A stretch of 64,000 nucleotides of DNA from positions 124,001-188,000 of the forward strand of contig JAODTK010000677.1 in assembly GCA_026419785.1 (NCBI GenBank). Reading direction: 5' to 3'. How positions within the stretch are numbered: the first letter of the stretch is position 1; each line of letters opens with the position of its first letter. The notes below the pieces were generated by a model, which saw only the letters and a program-made list of their open reading frames with translations, ran no database searches and had not been told where the DNA came from. This document shows positions 1-13,440 of the stretch, in pieces. This DNA comes from Sclerodactyla briareus (lineage: Eukaryota; Echinodermata; Holothuroidea; Dendrochirotida; Sclerodactylidae). The position numbers and the translations under genes are program-made.

Positions 1-1640
1 TAATGGTCACACTTCGGGGGGAACACTTCAAGCCCAGGAAGTTACAATTTCAGTGTTTGGGGCTACCGAAAACCAAAAGTTCAGAGCGCTCGCGCCACTA
101 TCGTGGCGCTCGGCTTAGAAAGGCGCGCTGGCGAGTCATAAAAAGCCTCAATACGCACGTAGAACTTTGTCTTTCCAAAAGAAAATTCTGAGAAACACAC
201 CACCCACCCCGACAGCCCTACAAACACACGCTGACAGGAACCTTACAATAACGATGCAGCAGCTCTTGGGGGACCCAATGTATTCGTATTGACCTGGTGC
301 GGTGGGCACGGGTTACTCAGTTGGGGAGAATCCATATACTTTTTCCTAGAATAAGTTTTCACATAAATTGAAAACATTCCAGGCAGGAGGTTCGTATTTG
401 AGGGTTGTGTACATGCAAGTTAGACGCTCGGGAAGTGCAGTTTCCGGCATCTAGAGAGTTGAAACAAAACCAAAATTCTTGTTCACGCTCCACGCCAGCC
501 TATGTGGCGCTCCGTCTAGATGGTCCTCTGTCACTTTCCCAACACCCACTTCTGAAACGCTGACGCCGCCCCTAACTAATTTTTGCCCAAATTTCCTATC
601 CTAAAATGTCCTTCCAAAAACAAGAGAGAATAAAATACAATCAGACACATTTTCACCAAAATTGCACATCATGATAGGTGATTTAGGGCCTGAGCAAGTG
701 CTATTTCCGGCGTTCTAAGGTGTATATTAAGATCGCACAAATGTTCTCTTTTGTGCGCTCCGCGCAACTATGCGAGAGCGACTACGCTGAGATAGTCACG
801 AAGCTCACAGGAAAATCGTCAGCCCCCCCAGCAAAACATCGTCTGGCCCCCACCGGCCTCCTACTGGAAAATTTCTAGCTACGCACTGTCTCGAAGGCAG
901 TTAATTGATGGAAGGGTTATGTCAGATTGCTCTGGGCGTACATCGGGCCAACTATAAATGAAGTCGCTGATTTTAGAAGGATTCATGTAAAAACAGACAA
1001 AAATGTACTCTCCCATAAACTTTTATTATAGATATCACGACTGGCCCTTTACTCGAAGGAACCTTAAAAGCTGGGTGCCACCTCAAACATCATCGCATAA
1101 ATTACGATAAGGAAAAATCAAAGTGTTGTATACAACATATGAAGCTTTTCAGCAAAATACAAATGCGTTTCACAGTACAATACCGTATACCCTTTCTCCT
1201 CGAGTTTCCCACTTGGCTGCTTGGGAAGAAGGATGGGGGAGTTTCTTCCTCCTCGTAGGCCTGTACATTTTACTTGTGGTATACCGTCTGAAGGCAAGCA
1301 TTTTTTCTCTTCCATCTCTCTTCCCATATCTATTTATACCATTGAATAAATCAGACCTAACACTGCCCATCCATAGATTTGCTCCTTCCCTTCCGGCAGA
1401 TACACTATGCTCTGATTTGAAGGATGTTCCCTCCTTGATATACACACTTTCCTAAAATTTGAATCACGCCTGGGATTGTCGCTAAAAGTTATATAGTTTA
1501 TATTCCAGTATTCAAAAATGTCACATACACAAACTGCCACACCCGTACACACACATACATGTATAAATTGCCTTCAGCAGTTCAGCGAGGCATAAAAAAC
1601 TGATCTATTCGCGCTCCAATTTAGATCAATTAAAACGCTA
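1..1640. other. intergenic, no gene recognised
   Basis: No recognisable protein, RNA gene or repeat was found here on either strand. The open frames are short and lack splice context or family motifs. Composition is ordinary, slightly AT-rich. Confidence 0.5.
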
Positions 1641-1665
1641 TATATTATTATGATTATTATTATTA

Positions 1666-1703
<38 letters not shown>

Positions 1704-1712
1704 TATTATATT
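1641..1712. repeat. (ATT)n microsatellite
   Basis: An ATT/TTA trinucleotide run of about 70 bp with two or three interruptions. It directly abuts the 5' side of the tRNA-derived SINE fragment that follows, so it may have been the insertion target or an expansion at the junction. Confidence 0.9.
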
Positions 1713-1800
1713 ACACCCGGGAGATCTGGGTTCGAATCCCGGTCGGGTCATACCAAAGACTCTAAAATTATACCTGTTGCCTTAGCGCTCAGCACAAGAG
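1713..1800 (+). mobile_element. tRNA-derived SINE fragment (copy A)
   Basis: The segment contains a perfect RNA polymerase III B-box, GGTTCGAATCC, at 1729-1739. It is followed by CGGGTCATACCAAAGACT and a short tail with CCTGTTGCCTT. The same order of blocks occurs in reverse orientation at 36440-36540, where an upstream A-box-like part is also kept. This copy is therefore 5'-truncated and begins inside the tRNA-related head. The matching body outside the tRNA part is what separates a SINE from a chance B-box. The 3' limit is uncertain. Confidence 0.7.
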
Positions 1801-1929
1801 CTGGGGCAGGGAGAAATTTGTGTCCAGGCAGCGCTGGCCCTGGCGACTCACAAGAAGTTGGGATTTTTTTTTTGCCCAACTCTGCACTCAAACATGTCTT
1901 AAAGAACATGGTCCAGTGAGAGAGCAGCA

Positions 1930-4900
1930 TGGGCATGAAAAAGAGGAAGAAAGACGAAACCGAATGAGTGATTCTGAGAGGGTGGGAAGTCCGGGAAGAC
2001 TACAATAAGACAAAGAACCAATGAAACTATTACAAACACTCCAACATCAGGTAGAGAAGCAAATTATGAAACCAACTCAAAGAGGAGAGAATTTGACAAA
2101 GAAAATTTAAGATGACCTCGGAACATTTTACGTTCCATCAGAACAGAAAAACAGAAATTCGGACAAACACATTATGCATTGAACAATAATCGTGAATCAA
2201 AGGCGTACCTCACGTATATGTAAAAAAAGTTAATTGCCTTTACAAACATCAGTGTTATTAGATGATCAAAAATTGCGCTGGCGCAGATATGTGAACCACT
2301 CTTCACGGGGGGAAACGTTTCAAAAGTTTGGTGTGTGCCACAAACAATAGTGTCTCTTGCAACAATATTAACGAAGGACTCTTGAAAAATTAGGTGGCAT
2401 TGTTACTCCCATATTGTAAAAAAAAAAAAATATTCAAATTGGCGTCATATATGCCGAAAATTGCCATATAAATAGTCTGTGCATTTACTATTTTACTTAT
2501 GTCCGTTCAGTTATTTCAATATTCATTTCCATTTTGGAATTCCAGAAAAAGCACAGGCTATATTTCTCTCGCTGATGTTACCAGTTCCTCTTGAACGCAC
2601 GCTTGCATGGCACTGTTTTCTTGTTGGTTTACTCGCCAAACAGTGGTATGTGTTGATTTGTTAGGACCTGACAGTTTACGTTCTAATGAAATATCGGACA
2701 AAATTGTCATGAATAAGGGGGGGGGGCCCGATTTGCGCGAGGCCCATGTTGTAAATAGTGAGCTGAAATTGACAGAGAACACATTCAAAGAAGCTACGGT
2801 ATTATTGGTAGGTTACAAGCCAAGTCAGTTGTGGGGGCATACTTCACCTTTTTATTACAGGGGTAGAAACCATGCCAATGTTTGCAGTTTTTGAGATCCA
2901 TATAGCATTTAATAGACAAGACAGTCAATCCTTAGGAGTAATTGAGTATTTGCTATATTCTATTTGATATATTTTGTACTTATTCTATAAAGCGGGGACT
3001 GTATCCAGTTGCTCAGCGCTCTCACTGGTTGTAACGTTTTGTTTCGGGTTTTTTTTCAGGATCCGTTCGTAACTGGTATTCAGCCTTTTTTATGTTGTTT
3101 TTACTTCACTGTAGAAGTGACGCTACACAACAAATAGCGATCCATCTTTGATGATAAATTTTGGACCTAATAGTGACCTAATAGTTTTTATTCTACCCTG
3201 AAAAGGGGCATCAGATGGGTATACGAACAATCATGTCCTACTAAAACCACCCAGTGCGAAACACGATTCGTCAATACGCACGTTTTATAGTCATTTTGAA
3301 CGATAAATTGAACATATGTCTGTGTCTCAATGATAACATGACTCAGTGAAGATGGAAGGTATATTGTACGTGGCTGTACTCTAAGCCGGCTATAACTCAA
3401 AGGGACCCATAATTAACCATCTATTTTGACACAAGCCATTGCTGTGACGTTTGCAGAATCGGTAGTGTTTATTGTCAATGGGCAAGGCCTCACGGTATAA
3501 ACGGCATAAACTCGTGCCGACGCGTCCATTGAGATGTATTACGTCCATTACAATTAATAAATATATTGGGGTGTAGATGCTGATTCGTCTCGGTCTTTAG
3601 GGTGCCATGGCCACGTGGAGGCACGCGACCACCTTGATAGGGTCACAATCAGTGCAATAACAAAAACTGTTAAAATGACGTGAAAGCGCTATTACTGTAT
3701 TAACGGCCTCAAGAACTTCGAGGGCGCTCATCCACAAGAAATAGTGATGTGCGACAGGACGCAACCATGGTACCCACAATGCGCTTTATGGCCAATAAAT
3801 TGGATCCCTGCTGCGATTTAGTGGGCGGTGTGGACCCCATTTGTTTTTGTTTTTTACTCTCAGACTAGGTTGGCCGAATACTAAGATACACTTCCACCAG
3901 ATCTAGTATGAATGTCATCTGTTCATAAGGCCGACAGATCAGAGAGGTACTGTTAATATTATTGACCGGTTTCTGAGTTGCAATCCTCAATAAGTGGATT
4001 TTAAGTTAAAAACCCCGATATTCTATGTACTAAACTCAGAGTAATGGAATCCTCTCTTCTGATTTGAGTGTATTGAGAATCCCGTCGAAGTGAATAAAAT
4101 TCTCAGAATGAAACTAGCTACAAATTTCAATATTTTGTATATAGACATTCCGGTGTTCTTGACATTGGGCCTCCCGTAATATTTTGTGCGGGGCCCATAT
4201 AACCTGTCTACAATGTTAATACCATGGCGTGGTATAGTTTTCGGGCCTTCCCTAACATTATAAACATATACAGATCTGCAGATTATGCATAACAATTTTA
4301 ATCAATCCATGTTAAATACGGCCCAGAACTCAATAATGGTCAGAATGAAGTGGACAATGCAGGTCGAGGAAAATGTAAAACAACTGGAATTGGGACAACA
4401 ACATTTCACGATGCGTGTCCTAAATATCCTTGATTGAACGTTGTTGGTTTGTCAGATAAGTGGCGTGCACTGCTACAGTACTAGCTAAAGAGAGCCCGAA
4501 CTATCTGCTGGTTCCCTCTATTCGTGGAAGTGTTGTTGGCATGTTCCCCTTCTTGCTACACTACCTTGGGGAACGTTTACTCCAATTGGGTAACATACCC
4601 GGACTGAGTAAAACAAATTGCCCAGGTAATATTTGTACCCAACATTTGTTAGAGTGTACCGTATTATTCCAGTTCTGAGAGCTTTACCTGATCATCTCGG
4701 GCAGGTCGAGAGTTAAGCACACTTTTTTCTCTCCGAGAACAATATCTTCTTTGTTTCGTGTCTTGTCCTATTGTTGTTTCCGTCATTTGGGGACCCCAAT
4801 CTGCCAATAGAAATAACTTTTCCCAAAGCCTTCTGGGGTTATCGCTGGTACTCTGTTTTGGTAATCTTTATTTCTCGTATCATCCATTGTCTCATCACTA

Positions 4901-5448
4901 ACCCTTGTCTCTGTATTTCTATCTTGTTGTGGTTATGTTAAGGAATATGAATGATGGAATCTTCTGATTGTGTAATACACAAGACGGATTTCTTGATCTC
5001 AATACTGTAGGAAGTTTGCCCAGCTCCCACAAGGAAAAAATTCGAAAAAAACACGGACAACAACAACAACAAAAACGAACAAACAACTGTACAGGACGCG
5101 TAATTCAGAGATTTAATGGCTTTAATATGTAGTGTTCGCTAAACGATCGTGCTGAAACACTGACCAAGCAGCCCCAACAATTAGGAATTAATGGCGAACT
5201 GACTTTCTACTTTTGAATTTGTGATTCAAGAAAGAGCAAACAAAGAAACCCCCCCCCAAAATGACTGATGCAGTGAATAAACGCCGCTTTAGGTCAAGAA
5301 TGTCACAAACTATTGCTGATCCTAGGTGAATATTCTTCTTTTTTTATTTTTATTTTTTATTCTGGCATTAAATTGAAGATGCAATGTCATTGAACTCCCT
5401 TCGACATACACTCCCACTGACATACACCCTACATACACACGACACAGG
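1930..5448. other. intergenic, no gene recognised
   Basis: About 3.5 kb with only homopolymer runs (for example A at 2419-2431 and G near 2719) and no family I recognise. Short open frames on both strands show no conserved motif. Confidence 0.45.
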
Positions 5449-5481
5449 TCTGTCTGTCTGTCTGTCTGACCGTCCGTCTGT
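5449..5481. repeat. (TCTG)n microsatellite
   Basis: A tetranucleotide TCTG run of about five units, decaying into CCGT/CTGT variants on its right side. Its role, if any, is unknown. Confidence 0.8.
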
Positions 5482-5935
5482 CTTACTTTTGTTTAGCCGG
5501 TCCATCTACCCACCAGCCATTTGTTTGTATATGAATTTGACTATGAACGGATAAAGTATGATGATAGTCGATGAGTTCTAGCAATAAATCAGTTCTACTA
5601 TACATGAGGCCAGGACTAATGAGGGCTAATTTTGAGATATGTCACCCACGGGGGTTATTTTGCCGCGCTTTATAAGATGACAATGTGGGGTCGAACATTC
5701 ACCATTTCTCTCTTCTTCAGAATGATTTGAATGGTCACGACATGTTATCGTTGCCCGGAGGTGCCCAATGGATTATTTGAGATACTCACACCAGAGGCCA
5801 TCACAACCCATTTCGCCATTCAAATTCTTCTCATTGTCTTGTCATTTTTATTCTTCATTATTGTCACCAGAAGTTTTTGTGTGGTGTTCTGGATCTGTAG
5901 GACGGAGGTCATCTATCTGTCTATCAACTAAAATT

Positions 5936-6412
5936 GTTAGCGACTGAAGTTTCTATGAGCTGAGAGAGTCAGTCCTATATCGACGGTTTTCATGAGCTGA
6001 GGGGACTCAGTCCAATAGCGACCGAAGTGTTCTATGAGCTGAGGGGACTCAGTCCTGTAGCGACTGAAGTGTTTCTATGGGCTGAGAGACTCAGTCCTAT
6101 AGCGACTGAAGTTTCTATGAGCTGAGGGGACTCAGTCCTGTAGCGACGGAAATGTGTTCTATTAATTGAGGGGGCTCAGTCCTATAGCGACTGAAGTTTC
6201 TATGAGCCGTGGGACTCAATCCTGTAGCGACTGAAGTGTTTCTATGGGCTGAGAGACTCAGTCCTATAGCGACCGATGTGTTCTATGAGCAGAGAGGGAC
6301 TCAGGCCCGTAGCGACCGAAGTTTTGTTATGAGTAGATGGACTCAGTCCTATAGCGACTGAAGTTTCTATGAGCTGAAGGAGTTGGTCCTGTAGCGACTG
6401 AATTTTTCGATG
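5936..6412. repeat. minisatellite, about 42-bp unit, 11-12 copies
   Basis: Tandem units read roughly GCGACTGAAGTTTCTATGA followed by GCTGAGGGGACTCAGTCCTATA. Unit length varies from 38 to 44 bp through small indels. The alternation of CCTATA and CCTGTA ends suggests some two-unit duplication. Each unit holds two small dyads, CTGAG...CTCAG and CAGTC...GACTG, so single strands could fold. No open frame runs through the array, and it is best read as a non-coding variable tandem repeat. Confidence 0.9.
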
Positions 6413-9400
6413 AGCGACCCAAACTTACGATTCCATGACGTACTCGAAAGCGCGATCTTGCAGTTCACATCACTTTCTCCATCTGGTAGGAGACTACAGC
6501 ATACAGATTCATTTGGAGATCCTCCATCATCAAGGTAAAGGGTGTCGCCACCCAATCCTACGTTTCCCTCTGTAAGCGACGATTTAACAGCATAGGCCAT
6601 GATGATGATGGACATGGGCTACTGCCACATGGTGCTTTAGTTATCAAAATACAGAAATAACCAATTTTTATAAAACACAAACATTTTAGTTATCCCTATT
6701 CCGTTTCTTATAATGTATAACACCACCGTAATGCTGCTTTCGCTTATTGTCCATGTTTTGTACTCATGTTTTTCGCGTTCGTATAAGCCAAGCCTGCAAA
6801 GGTGACCAACCGAAAGATCTTGTTGGATTCCTTCCGGTGAAACGAAATGAAAAGTCAAGCCCATATTAAAACATTAGAAGTGGTACTTCCTCCATGATTT
6901 TAGGTGATGGTCATTCGATCATGCTAAGGTGCTCTTTCTAATAGTTGACCCTAAATCCAATTGAGCAATTCACGAAACAAGGGAACATCGCGAAATGTCA
7001 AACTGTGAATATCCGACGTTATACCTATCACGTGTGCTTATAAGGTATTTTGCCGCGCGAAATATAACCTCATTTCCTGGCGCCGACTGTAACAATGATC
7101 AACAATGAAACTAATAGAAAAATAATGAAAATGATAATGCTTCGCGCTCATTCGTCTTTTGAAGGACAATACAGGATATGAAGAGGCTAATTTGATAGCT
7201 GGAGAAAAAACTAAATACGTCGTTCACACGACGTTCATACGACTTTCTGTTAAGGAGTCAGGGGTTCTTAAAGTTTGTGCAAGTGTATTGCACACTACCA
7301 AATGCATCCCATCATGCAATGATAAATAATGTCATTAATTGCATTATTCTGCAAATGTTCATTGTTTTCTTTTAAAGTTTACACATTATTTTAACAACTA
7401 GTTCACATAGGTGGGTTGGTATAGGTGTTGACAGTTACTCTGGTGAGAGAAAGCGGAGTTATTCAACACCTTGAAACAATGGAATACACAACATAAGTGT
7501 TCGTGTTGTTCAACTGTGACGTCATGTGTTATTGAGCAATAGGGATTCTCCCTCATTTTTTGCATAATGGACCAAACCTCGAAGGCTAATAACCCCGTGC
7601 ACGTAGGAACATAGTAACATTGTATTGAAACGGAGTTTGGACCTACAAATATAATTGCCTATTTCCCACGATATAATCTCTATCATATCCAAGCCTGCAG
7701 TTCTCCTTTAACGCCCGCAAAAAATGGCGGATATCGTAAGAAGACTCGTAACCATAGAACGTGTTTAATTCTATGCTCCTAATAATTCTATGCTCCTAAC
7801 GCACATCTCTGGTCAGGCCTCACGGTTTTCGTACTTCGATGACTGCGCGTGTCGTAGGCTATTGTTAGTTATTCTATAAGGCTCATCTCACACGAAACCC
7901 CTTCTCTTCTCGCACATGATGGCGGTTATGCATATGAGTAAGGCTCCATGCACCTGGACCAGTCTCTGCTGTCTCTTTCGTACTCTTTCGTGCTGGCGAC
8001 ACTTGTTGGAGCCCAGCGCGTATTGAACGGTATCGTACCAGGATATGCAAGATTGATCTCGATCATTTCCTATCTTTTTCAGACTCGTTCCGGTACTTCA
8101 AGCCTGACCTTTCGGCAGCTATCACTAGTAGTCCAGTAGATCCATAAGGTTTGCATCTCCGTCCAGTTCCTGGACTTCGTCGAGGTCCATTGTGGCCCGC
8201 ACTCATCGGCATTTATTGTATTATAAGAATTATGCAAGGCCAACCCCTGATCATTTCTAACGTTCGTTGACTCTGGCTCTGAGTACATACAGTCATTGTA
8301 GCCATGCGTTTGTCTGTATGAGATGCGGAGCAACACTTTCACAAATATGGTTTCGATGCTCACAAGTGAACAGCACATCGCAGCGTAGTACCAGTATTCG
8401 GTCCTATTCAAGTTTGCCGCAACCATATTGAGAACGATTCGATGTTGGGCACTAGCGTAACTATAGAGGCGAGTTCGTGTGGGGCAACGTGGAGCCGGTG
8501 AGGCCAGGAGAGGAGAACCGAGAATACCAGGGAAGATGCTGAATGAGCGAGGAGAAGTAAAACAGGGTAGGGAAGAAGAATAAGGAAATGGGGAAACTGG
8601 AAAAGATACATCAGGATATAGCAACGACTACACTCTAGAAACGGCGTAGTCAAATTGACCAGGAATGGAATCGCATGGGCACATACCAGAGGAAAAACAA
8701 CAACAAATATTTGACTAGAATCTGTTCATTTCCAACAGAAAGTGATTCGATATTATTTCGAAAACTGGTCATATATCTGGTCTTCTTCCAGGTAGGTACC
8801 CAGTTGATTCGATTTCTGGTTAATTTTGCCAGGCAGCCAGGGTGGTTTTGGGGGTGTAGTGTTAATGTACTGTACCCAGATAGGTCAGTGGTGTTGAGCA
8901 AATAAATGTTTTTAAACCACACGTACGTTCTAGCCTAATAAAATAGGTTCAACAATTTGAGGCTTGCAGGTCTGCATATCTCACTTTCAGTTACCGTGAT
9001 GGAAAATGTGATCAAGGGTGTTTATACCAATCAAGTACAGTCACTAATGGCTATAAGTATTGATATCCTGGGTCAAACACTATGTCTCCCAATTCCTGCC
9101 CCTCATCCCCTGTACCCTTCTCGGTCGCGACTAAGCTAGTTGAATATATCAGACTGATGGGTCAGTTCACATTTGCAGTTCAGTTTATTATCATGGTAAG
9201 GTCATTCAGTGGACGCTGGCAGTCTAACCTTGCTGCGACAGTATAAAAGGGAGCATCGAAACTCCTCTGACGAGAATTACAATGACAAAACTATACAAAT
9301 ACCCCATACTCCCTCCCCTTTCCTCACCCCGATACCTTGCTAATCACATCAGTTTGAAAGAAGGCCGTAGTGGTAGCGCTGTTGGGAAACTCTTGTCAAT

Positions 9401-11490
9401 GCCCCCAACTGCTTTTTAGGGAACATGCGCATTTGCAATCTTGGATAGGCCTATTTGTGGAACCGACTGGCAGTGTATCTGACGATGTGTCCGTTTCGTC
9501 GTCCTACTTCTTTGTTACTTCCGTAAAGGTATCCAACATTGAACTTCCCCAGTCACCATGAGAAGTCTATGTATCTGTTGACATAAGTAATAGTTGGGAA
9601 TCCTTACAGCGGATATGTCGTCTTGAAACCCGAACCCTTATGATTTTACAGAATGGGTATGAGTTGTACTATAAGTGATACATCCTGTGTAACCTTAAAC
9701 GATGATCCAATACGAGCAGAGCCTCTTGACTAAAGTTGAATGACATTATCACCCTTCGACAGCTGATCTGCCAGGGTCGGTACTCGGATCTCAAAGGCCA
9801 GCCAACGTTCTAGGCAGGTATAGAGCATGAGGCATCCATAGTAGTGTACTCAGTTCAGTGCTGGTGACACGTCCATGCATTGGGCATGCTCCCCGGAAGT
9901 AACGCAGTGCGTGTAAGCGTCCATCCTCCCCGTGGAACATTGCGGAAATCGGAGCAGCAGAGAAACTCCGCGAACTCTCGACGGTGTTGGGGAGGAGAAC
10001 ACGACTCTAGTCAGACAGTGACTTGTTCGAATCACATCAGTGTTGCGGTCACAATTATCATCGATGTATCGGAATCAAAGTACTATAAACGAAAGGTATT
10101 GGATTGTCCTCATGAAAAAATCTTATTCGGGTGGTGGGTGAGGTTACCTATCGAAAAAAAGAGACTAATACTTCCCTTGTTTCAAGGTGCACATAATTGG
10201 CAGCGTATTTCAGTGGCTATTTTGTCACCAAGATATCTACCATTCGAGAGAACCTAAATGAGTGTGGGAATTATATCAACTTTGCTGGCGGGATGTCAGC
10301 CTGTCACCACTAAACGGTTTGGGAAATATTATTGTCGTCCTCAAGCAGGTTTTGTGAGCTAGGCCCCATTCCTACATGGCTCGTAAAATAAGATATATTC
10401 TATTGCCAGTTATGCCAGAATAATCAATTCCTCTCCTAATTGGCAGCCAGCTGACGGCGCTTGTTAAACCTGCTTCCAAAGAGCGCATCACTTGAATCTG
10501 TACTCGCCATCTATAAGGTGTCGAATTTGCCTTCTGCGGACAAAGTTATGGAAAAAAACAGTTACAGAACAACTGTTTTTTCGTTTTTTGTTCGTTCGTT
10601 TTTTTGGTATAAATCTATGCAGTCGACTTACATGAAACACTCCGGAACAGGACTGTGTTCTATAGGTGCAGGATGATAATTTTCGCGGCCTGAATGAAAG
10701 GGCAAGTTTCCTCCTTTAATTTCTTTCAGACTTATCGGCAGTCTTTGAAACCGCTGACCGAAGGATCTTGTTCTCTCAATTGAAAAAGGGAATGGTGCCG
10801 ATGGCGGTCGGTTTGAATCCTACCTGTTTGAAGGTGGTCACAAATCAGTGAATATTACTCTTCAGAAAGAATATCAAGTACGGGGTTCCACAGGTCGGGT
10901 TGAGACCGATTACCATTTACGGGGAATGTGTATAAAAAAGAAGAAGCTATCCCCACGCTGATGATCCACAGCTGTACATGTCCTTTGACTGAAAGCACAA
11001 TTTGATTAAGATAGAACGTGCGATTGTGTGAAGACGCTTGAATCCAAGATATCCGAAACTGGACGTGCAGCAAGTTTTTACAGCTGAACGACCGAAAGCC
11101 GGTAGTGTGTCACTTAGGGAGAGGAAGCGTGAACCTGTCATACCATTGCTGAACTTACTTCCCTAGCTTCCATTGAAAACAGTATTGTAAAGGCATACTG
11201 CTGTTTCGTAATGAAGAGGACAAACTATATACACAACTTCTGGTAGTGCCTGGTTTTGGTGATAGGTCTTCTTGCCCCAGGGTTGTGGAAACGATTGTGC
11301 CAGAATATCAGATTATCTCCGACTGAGGGATCGACTGAAGGAGTTTTCATGAAATATATTTGCGCCTTGGACTAGTTTCACTCGTTTAAACTGAAGAATG
11401 GGTTCAATCGAAAGAGAAAATCAGAAAACTAACAGGACACGAAGGAGTGAATAATGGGGGGAAATGATGGAAGACAAGGAAGATGTTAAC
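6413..11490. other. intergenic, no gene recognised
   Basis: Five kilobases without a recognisable gene or repeat family. The longest frame (about 181 codons, minus strand, 8079-8624) is low in conserved pattern and rich in S/P/L. It shows no domain, splice signals or homology that I can recall, so it is not called. Confidence 0.45.
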
Positions 11491-11491
11491 G

Positions 11492-11562
11492 GAATGGTTA
11501 GCACAGTTGGAGAGTGCTGTCGGCTACCAAACGAGGGGTCGACAATTTGCATGTTGCCGTCT
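11492..11562 (+). mobile_element. possible degenerate tRNA-SINE head (copy C)
   Basis: The stretch TGGTTAGCACAGTTGGAGAG followed about 30 bp later by GGGGTCGAC resembles an A-box/B-box pair. It matches the head of the SINE at 36440-36540, which reads TGGTTGGCACAGTTGGAGCG on the minus strand. The B-box is damaged and no tail is visible, so this is an old fragment at best. Confidence 0.4.
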
Positions 11563-12189
11563 GTGTGAGGTCATCCCCTTCCCTCCCCCTCCCCCTTTAC
11601 ACACACACAACCAAGGTACCTCTTCATTGATTCGCCTTGGGTATAGATAGACCGTCTCTCTCGACGTCTGCATGTCTTTCCTTGATACGCCACTCTCCTA
11701 TAATCCCCAATCAGGGACGAAATAACAAAAACGATCAAATTGACCTGGGGCCTCCTACTTCTTGACTGGGATGGCGGGCTACGCTATTGCGTGAGAAATG
11801 ATGGGTATTCGAGAACACATTAGAAACGATCTCACTCAACTAGACTCCCCAGCTCGACCATCCTTATAATAGTGAGTTTATTTTCATCGGGAAAGTCACG
11901 CTGTAGTTGCCCATCATTCATGCATTCCCATTGTTTTTCCAATTACTTCAGAATGCATCTATCATATAATCCTATGTAAATATCTTTTCTTTTTTATTCC
12001 TATAACATCGTAAAAATAGCAACATTCGAACCGTTTCGGCAATAGAGGGCGGTAGACCAATTTCATATGTGGGTTGTACAGCAAAGGAGTCCTCCATTGT
12101 CTATGTGTGTATGGGTGTAAGTGACGCTTCTTGTAAAAACGATATCTGAAGAGTGTAATCATCAATAAAGTTCAAATTATACTCGTAGT

Positions 12190-12560
12190 TTACAGTTATG
12201 AGGAAGGAAAACCCTATTGTCTTGGAGTCAGATCTGAGGTCTCTAAGAGGTCAAAATCTGGAAAGGAAAAGTTTGTAAGCATGATAACTGTGTAACGAAA
12301 CGATGCAGAGAGCCCTACTTGGCACGAAGGGTTGTTGCGTGTAGTAAATAGTCCCTCTTGTTTTGGGGTCGGGTCAAAGGTCACCGAGAATCAACAGAGG
12401 TCTAAGTACGGAAAGTGGAGAGAGCTCATATATTGCCACGGAGGGTGTGCCATTTGAAAACAAATTTCCAAGTTCCAAGACCAAGTCGAATGTCACCTAA
12501 CGTCAGTTGAGGTCAAATTCTGAAGGAAACCTTGTGAACACGATACATGCTCAACTAAAA
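12190..12560 (+). repeat. degenerate GAGGTCA-rich repeat, 2-3 units of about 130-150 bp
   Basis: Recurring blocks (ACCCTATTGT / GTCAAAGGTCACC / GAGGTCAAA / CTTGTGAACACGAT) return at roughly 130-150 bp spacing. Related blocks occur at 26605-26680 (GGTCAAAGGTCATCTGAGGT) and 58380-58500. This looks like a diffuse dispersed tandem repeat. The TGACC-like half sites are part of the repeat and are no evidence of nuclear-receptor regulation. Confidence 0.55.
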
Positions 12561-12610
12561 ATGCGGAAAGAAGACATGTTAATGGTTAACCTTAATATCA
12601 ACCTTTTCAG

Positions 12611-12718
12611 CATGCCATCGTGAATCTACGTTTATCGAGACAAATTCAGGAGAAATATGTTGGATCGAAGGGTGCAAGAATGGACTTTGAAGAATACAAA
12701 AAAATTATACAGCGAGCA
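12611..12718 (+). CDS. possible internal exon, unknown protein
   Basis: A 108-bp segment, exactly 36 codons, lies between a fair 3' splice site (CAACCTTTTCAG) and a strong donor (GCA|GTGAGTATT). It is open in phase 0 and translates to a charged, helix-like peptide containing SRQIQEKYVGSKGARMDF then EEYKKIIQRA. The GARMDFEEYKKII part is faintly like a degenerate EF-hand or a helical repeat, but I do not recognise the protein. No partner exon was found nearby. It could be an isolated real exon, an exon of a long-intron gene, or chance. Confidence 0.33.
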
Positions 12719-13307
12719 GTGAGTATTAGAGTCAACGTTGGAACAGTTACGCGTACGTGCTCCAGAGGAATTGCTGAAACGGCGAGCCTTACACGCTTTG
12801 TACTTTTATTGAACTTATTTTGACACTTTTGCCTCCAAATTCCCAGACCTCTCGGGAAGTTTACCTTGTCAGCAGTTCGTGAAAGTGTGTGGGATGGGGG
12901 TGGGGAGGAGGATTGTGAATACAATTGGGTTCCATTGTCTATGCAAAGAGTCGTTTATAGACTCCCCGACGGTATCAGCAATTACTCCACTATGTCAGAG
13001 CCATTACTCCTCGCCGCCGATACCCAGCATTGATTGAAAAAAACCCTGTAATTTTTGAAAATCCAGCCGGAGGGCCACGGGGTTCCGCCCCTGGTATGAT
13101 CAAGTGGATGGGTTTGGATCATTAGTGAATCCTACTGAAGAACTTTAAAAGCGGAATTCACTGCTCTTGTACGTTGTTCTCTGCTAGAGAGTATGGAAAC
13201 AATCCACTCTCACACTGGCGCGTAGAGAGAGATTTGTCTTGGGGAGGGGGGGTGTTTGAGGTCGGAAATGGAAGTGCGCCCTCGAAAATGGCCTCATTCT
13301 CCCTATG

Positions 13308-13440
13308 GCAGTGAATGAAAGTACAATTATGGGCCCCTAGACACATGCTGCTGCAATACTTGCTAAATAACAGCTACAAAAAACCTCTACTGAACTGCAA
13401 TTTCTTGATCAATGGCATGGGGTCCGCCCTCTCTGCGCAA
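13308..13440 (+). repeat. dispersed repeat, copy 1
   Basis: About 130 bp beginning near ATTATGGGCCCCTAGACA and running to a GGGTCCGCCC-like end. It matches 22919-23060 with the same block order (ATTATGGGCCCC, GCTGCAA, AACAGCT, CTACTGAAC). No coding capacity and no terminal inverted repeats are visible. Confidence 0.6.

Noticed and set aside
5936-6412. CRISPR-like array
   Set aside because: Units are contiguous and all similar, without unique spacers, and the genome is eukaryotic. It is a minisatellite.
8079-8624. 181-codon minus-strand open frame
   Set aside because: S/P/L-rich translation without recognisable motifs. An overlapping minus-strand frame is open too, suggesting low stop density and not coding.
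10020-10045. TTCGAATC as a tRNA B-box
   Set aside because: No A-box, arms or SINE body around it; the word alone is too short to mean anything.
12190-12560. Clustered AGGTCA half sites as nuclear-receptor elements
   Set aside because: The words belong to a diffuse repeat seen also at 26.6 and 58.4 kb, so they come with the repeat and give no evidence of regulation.
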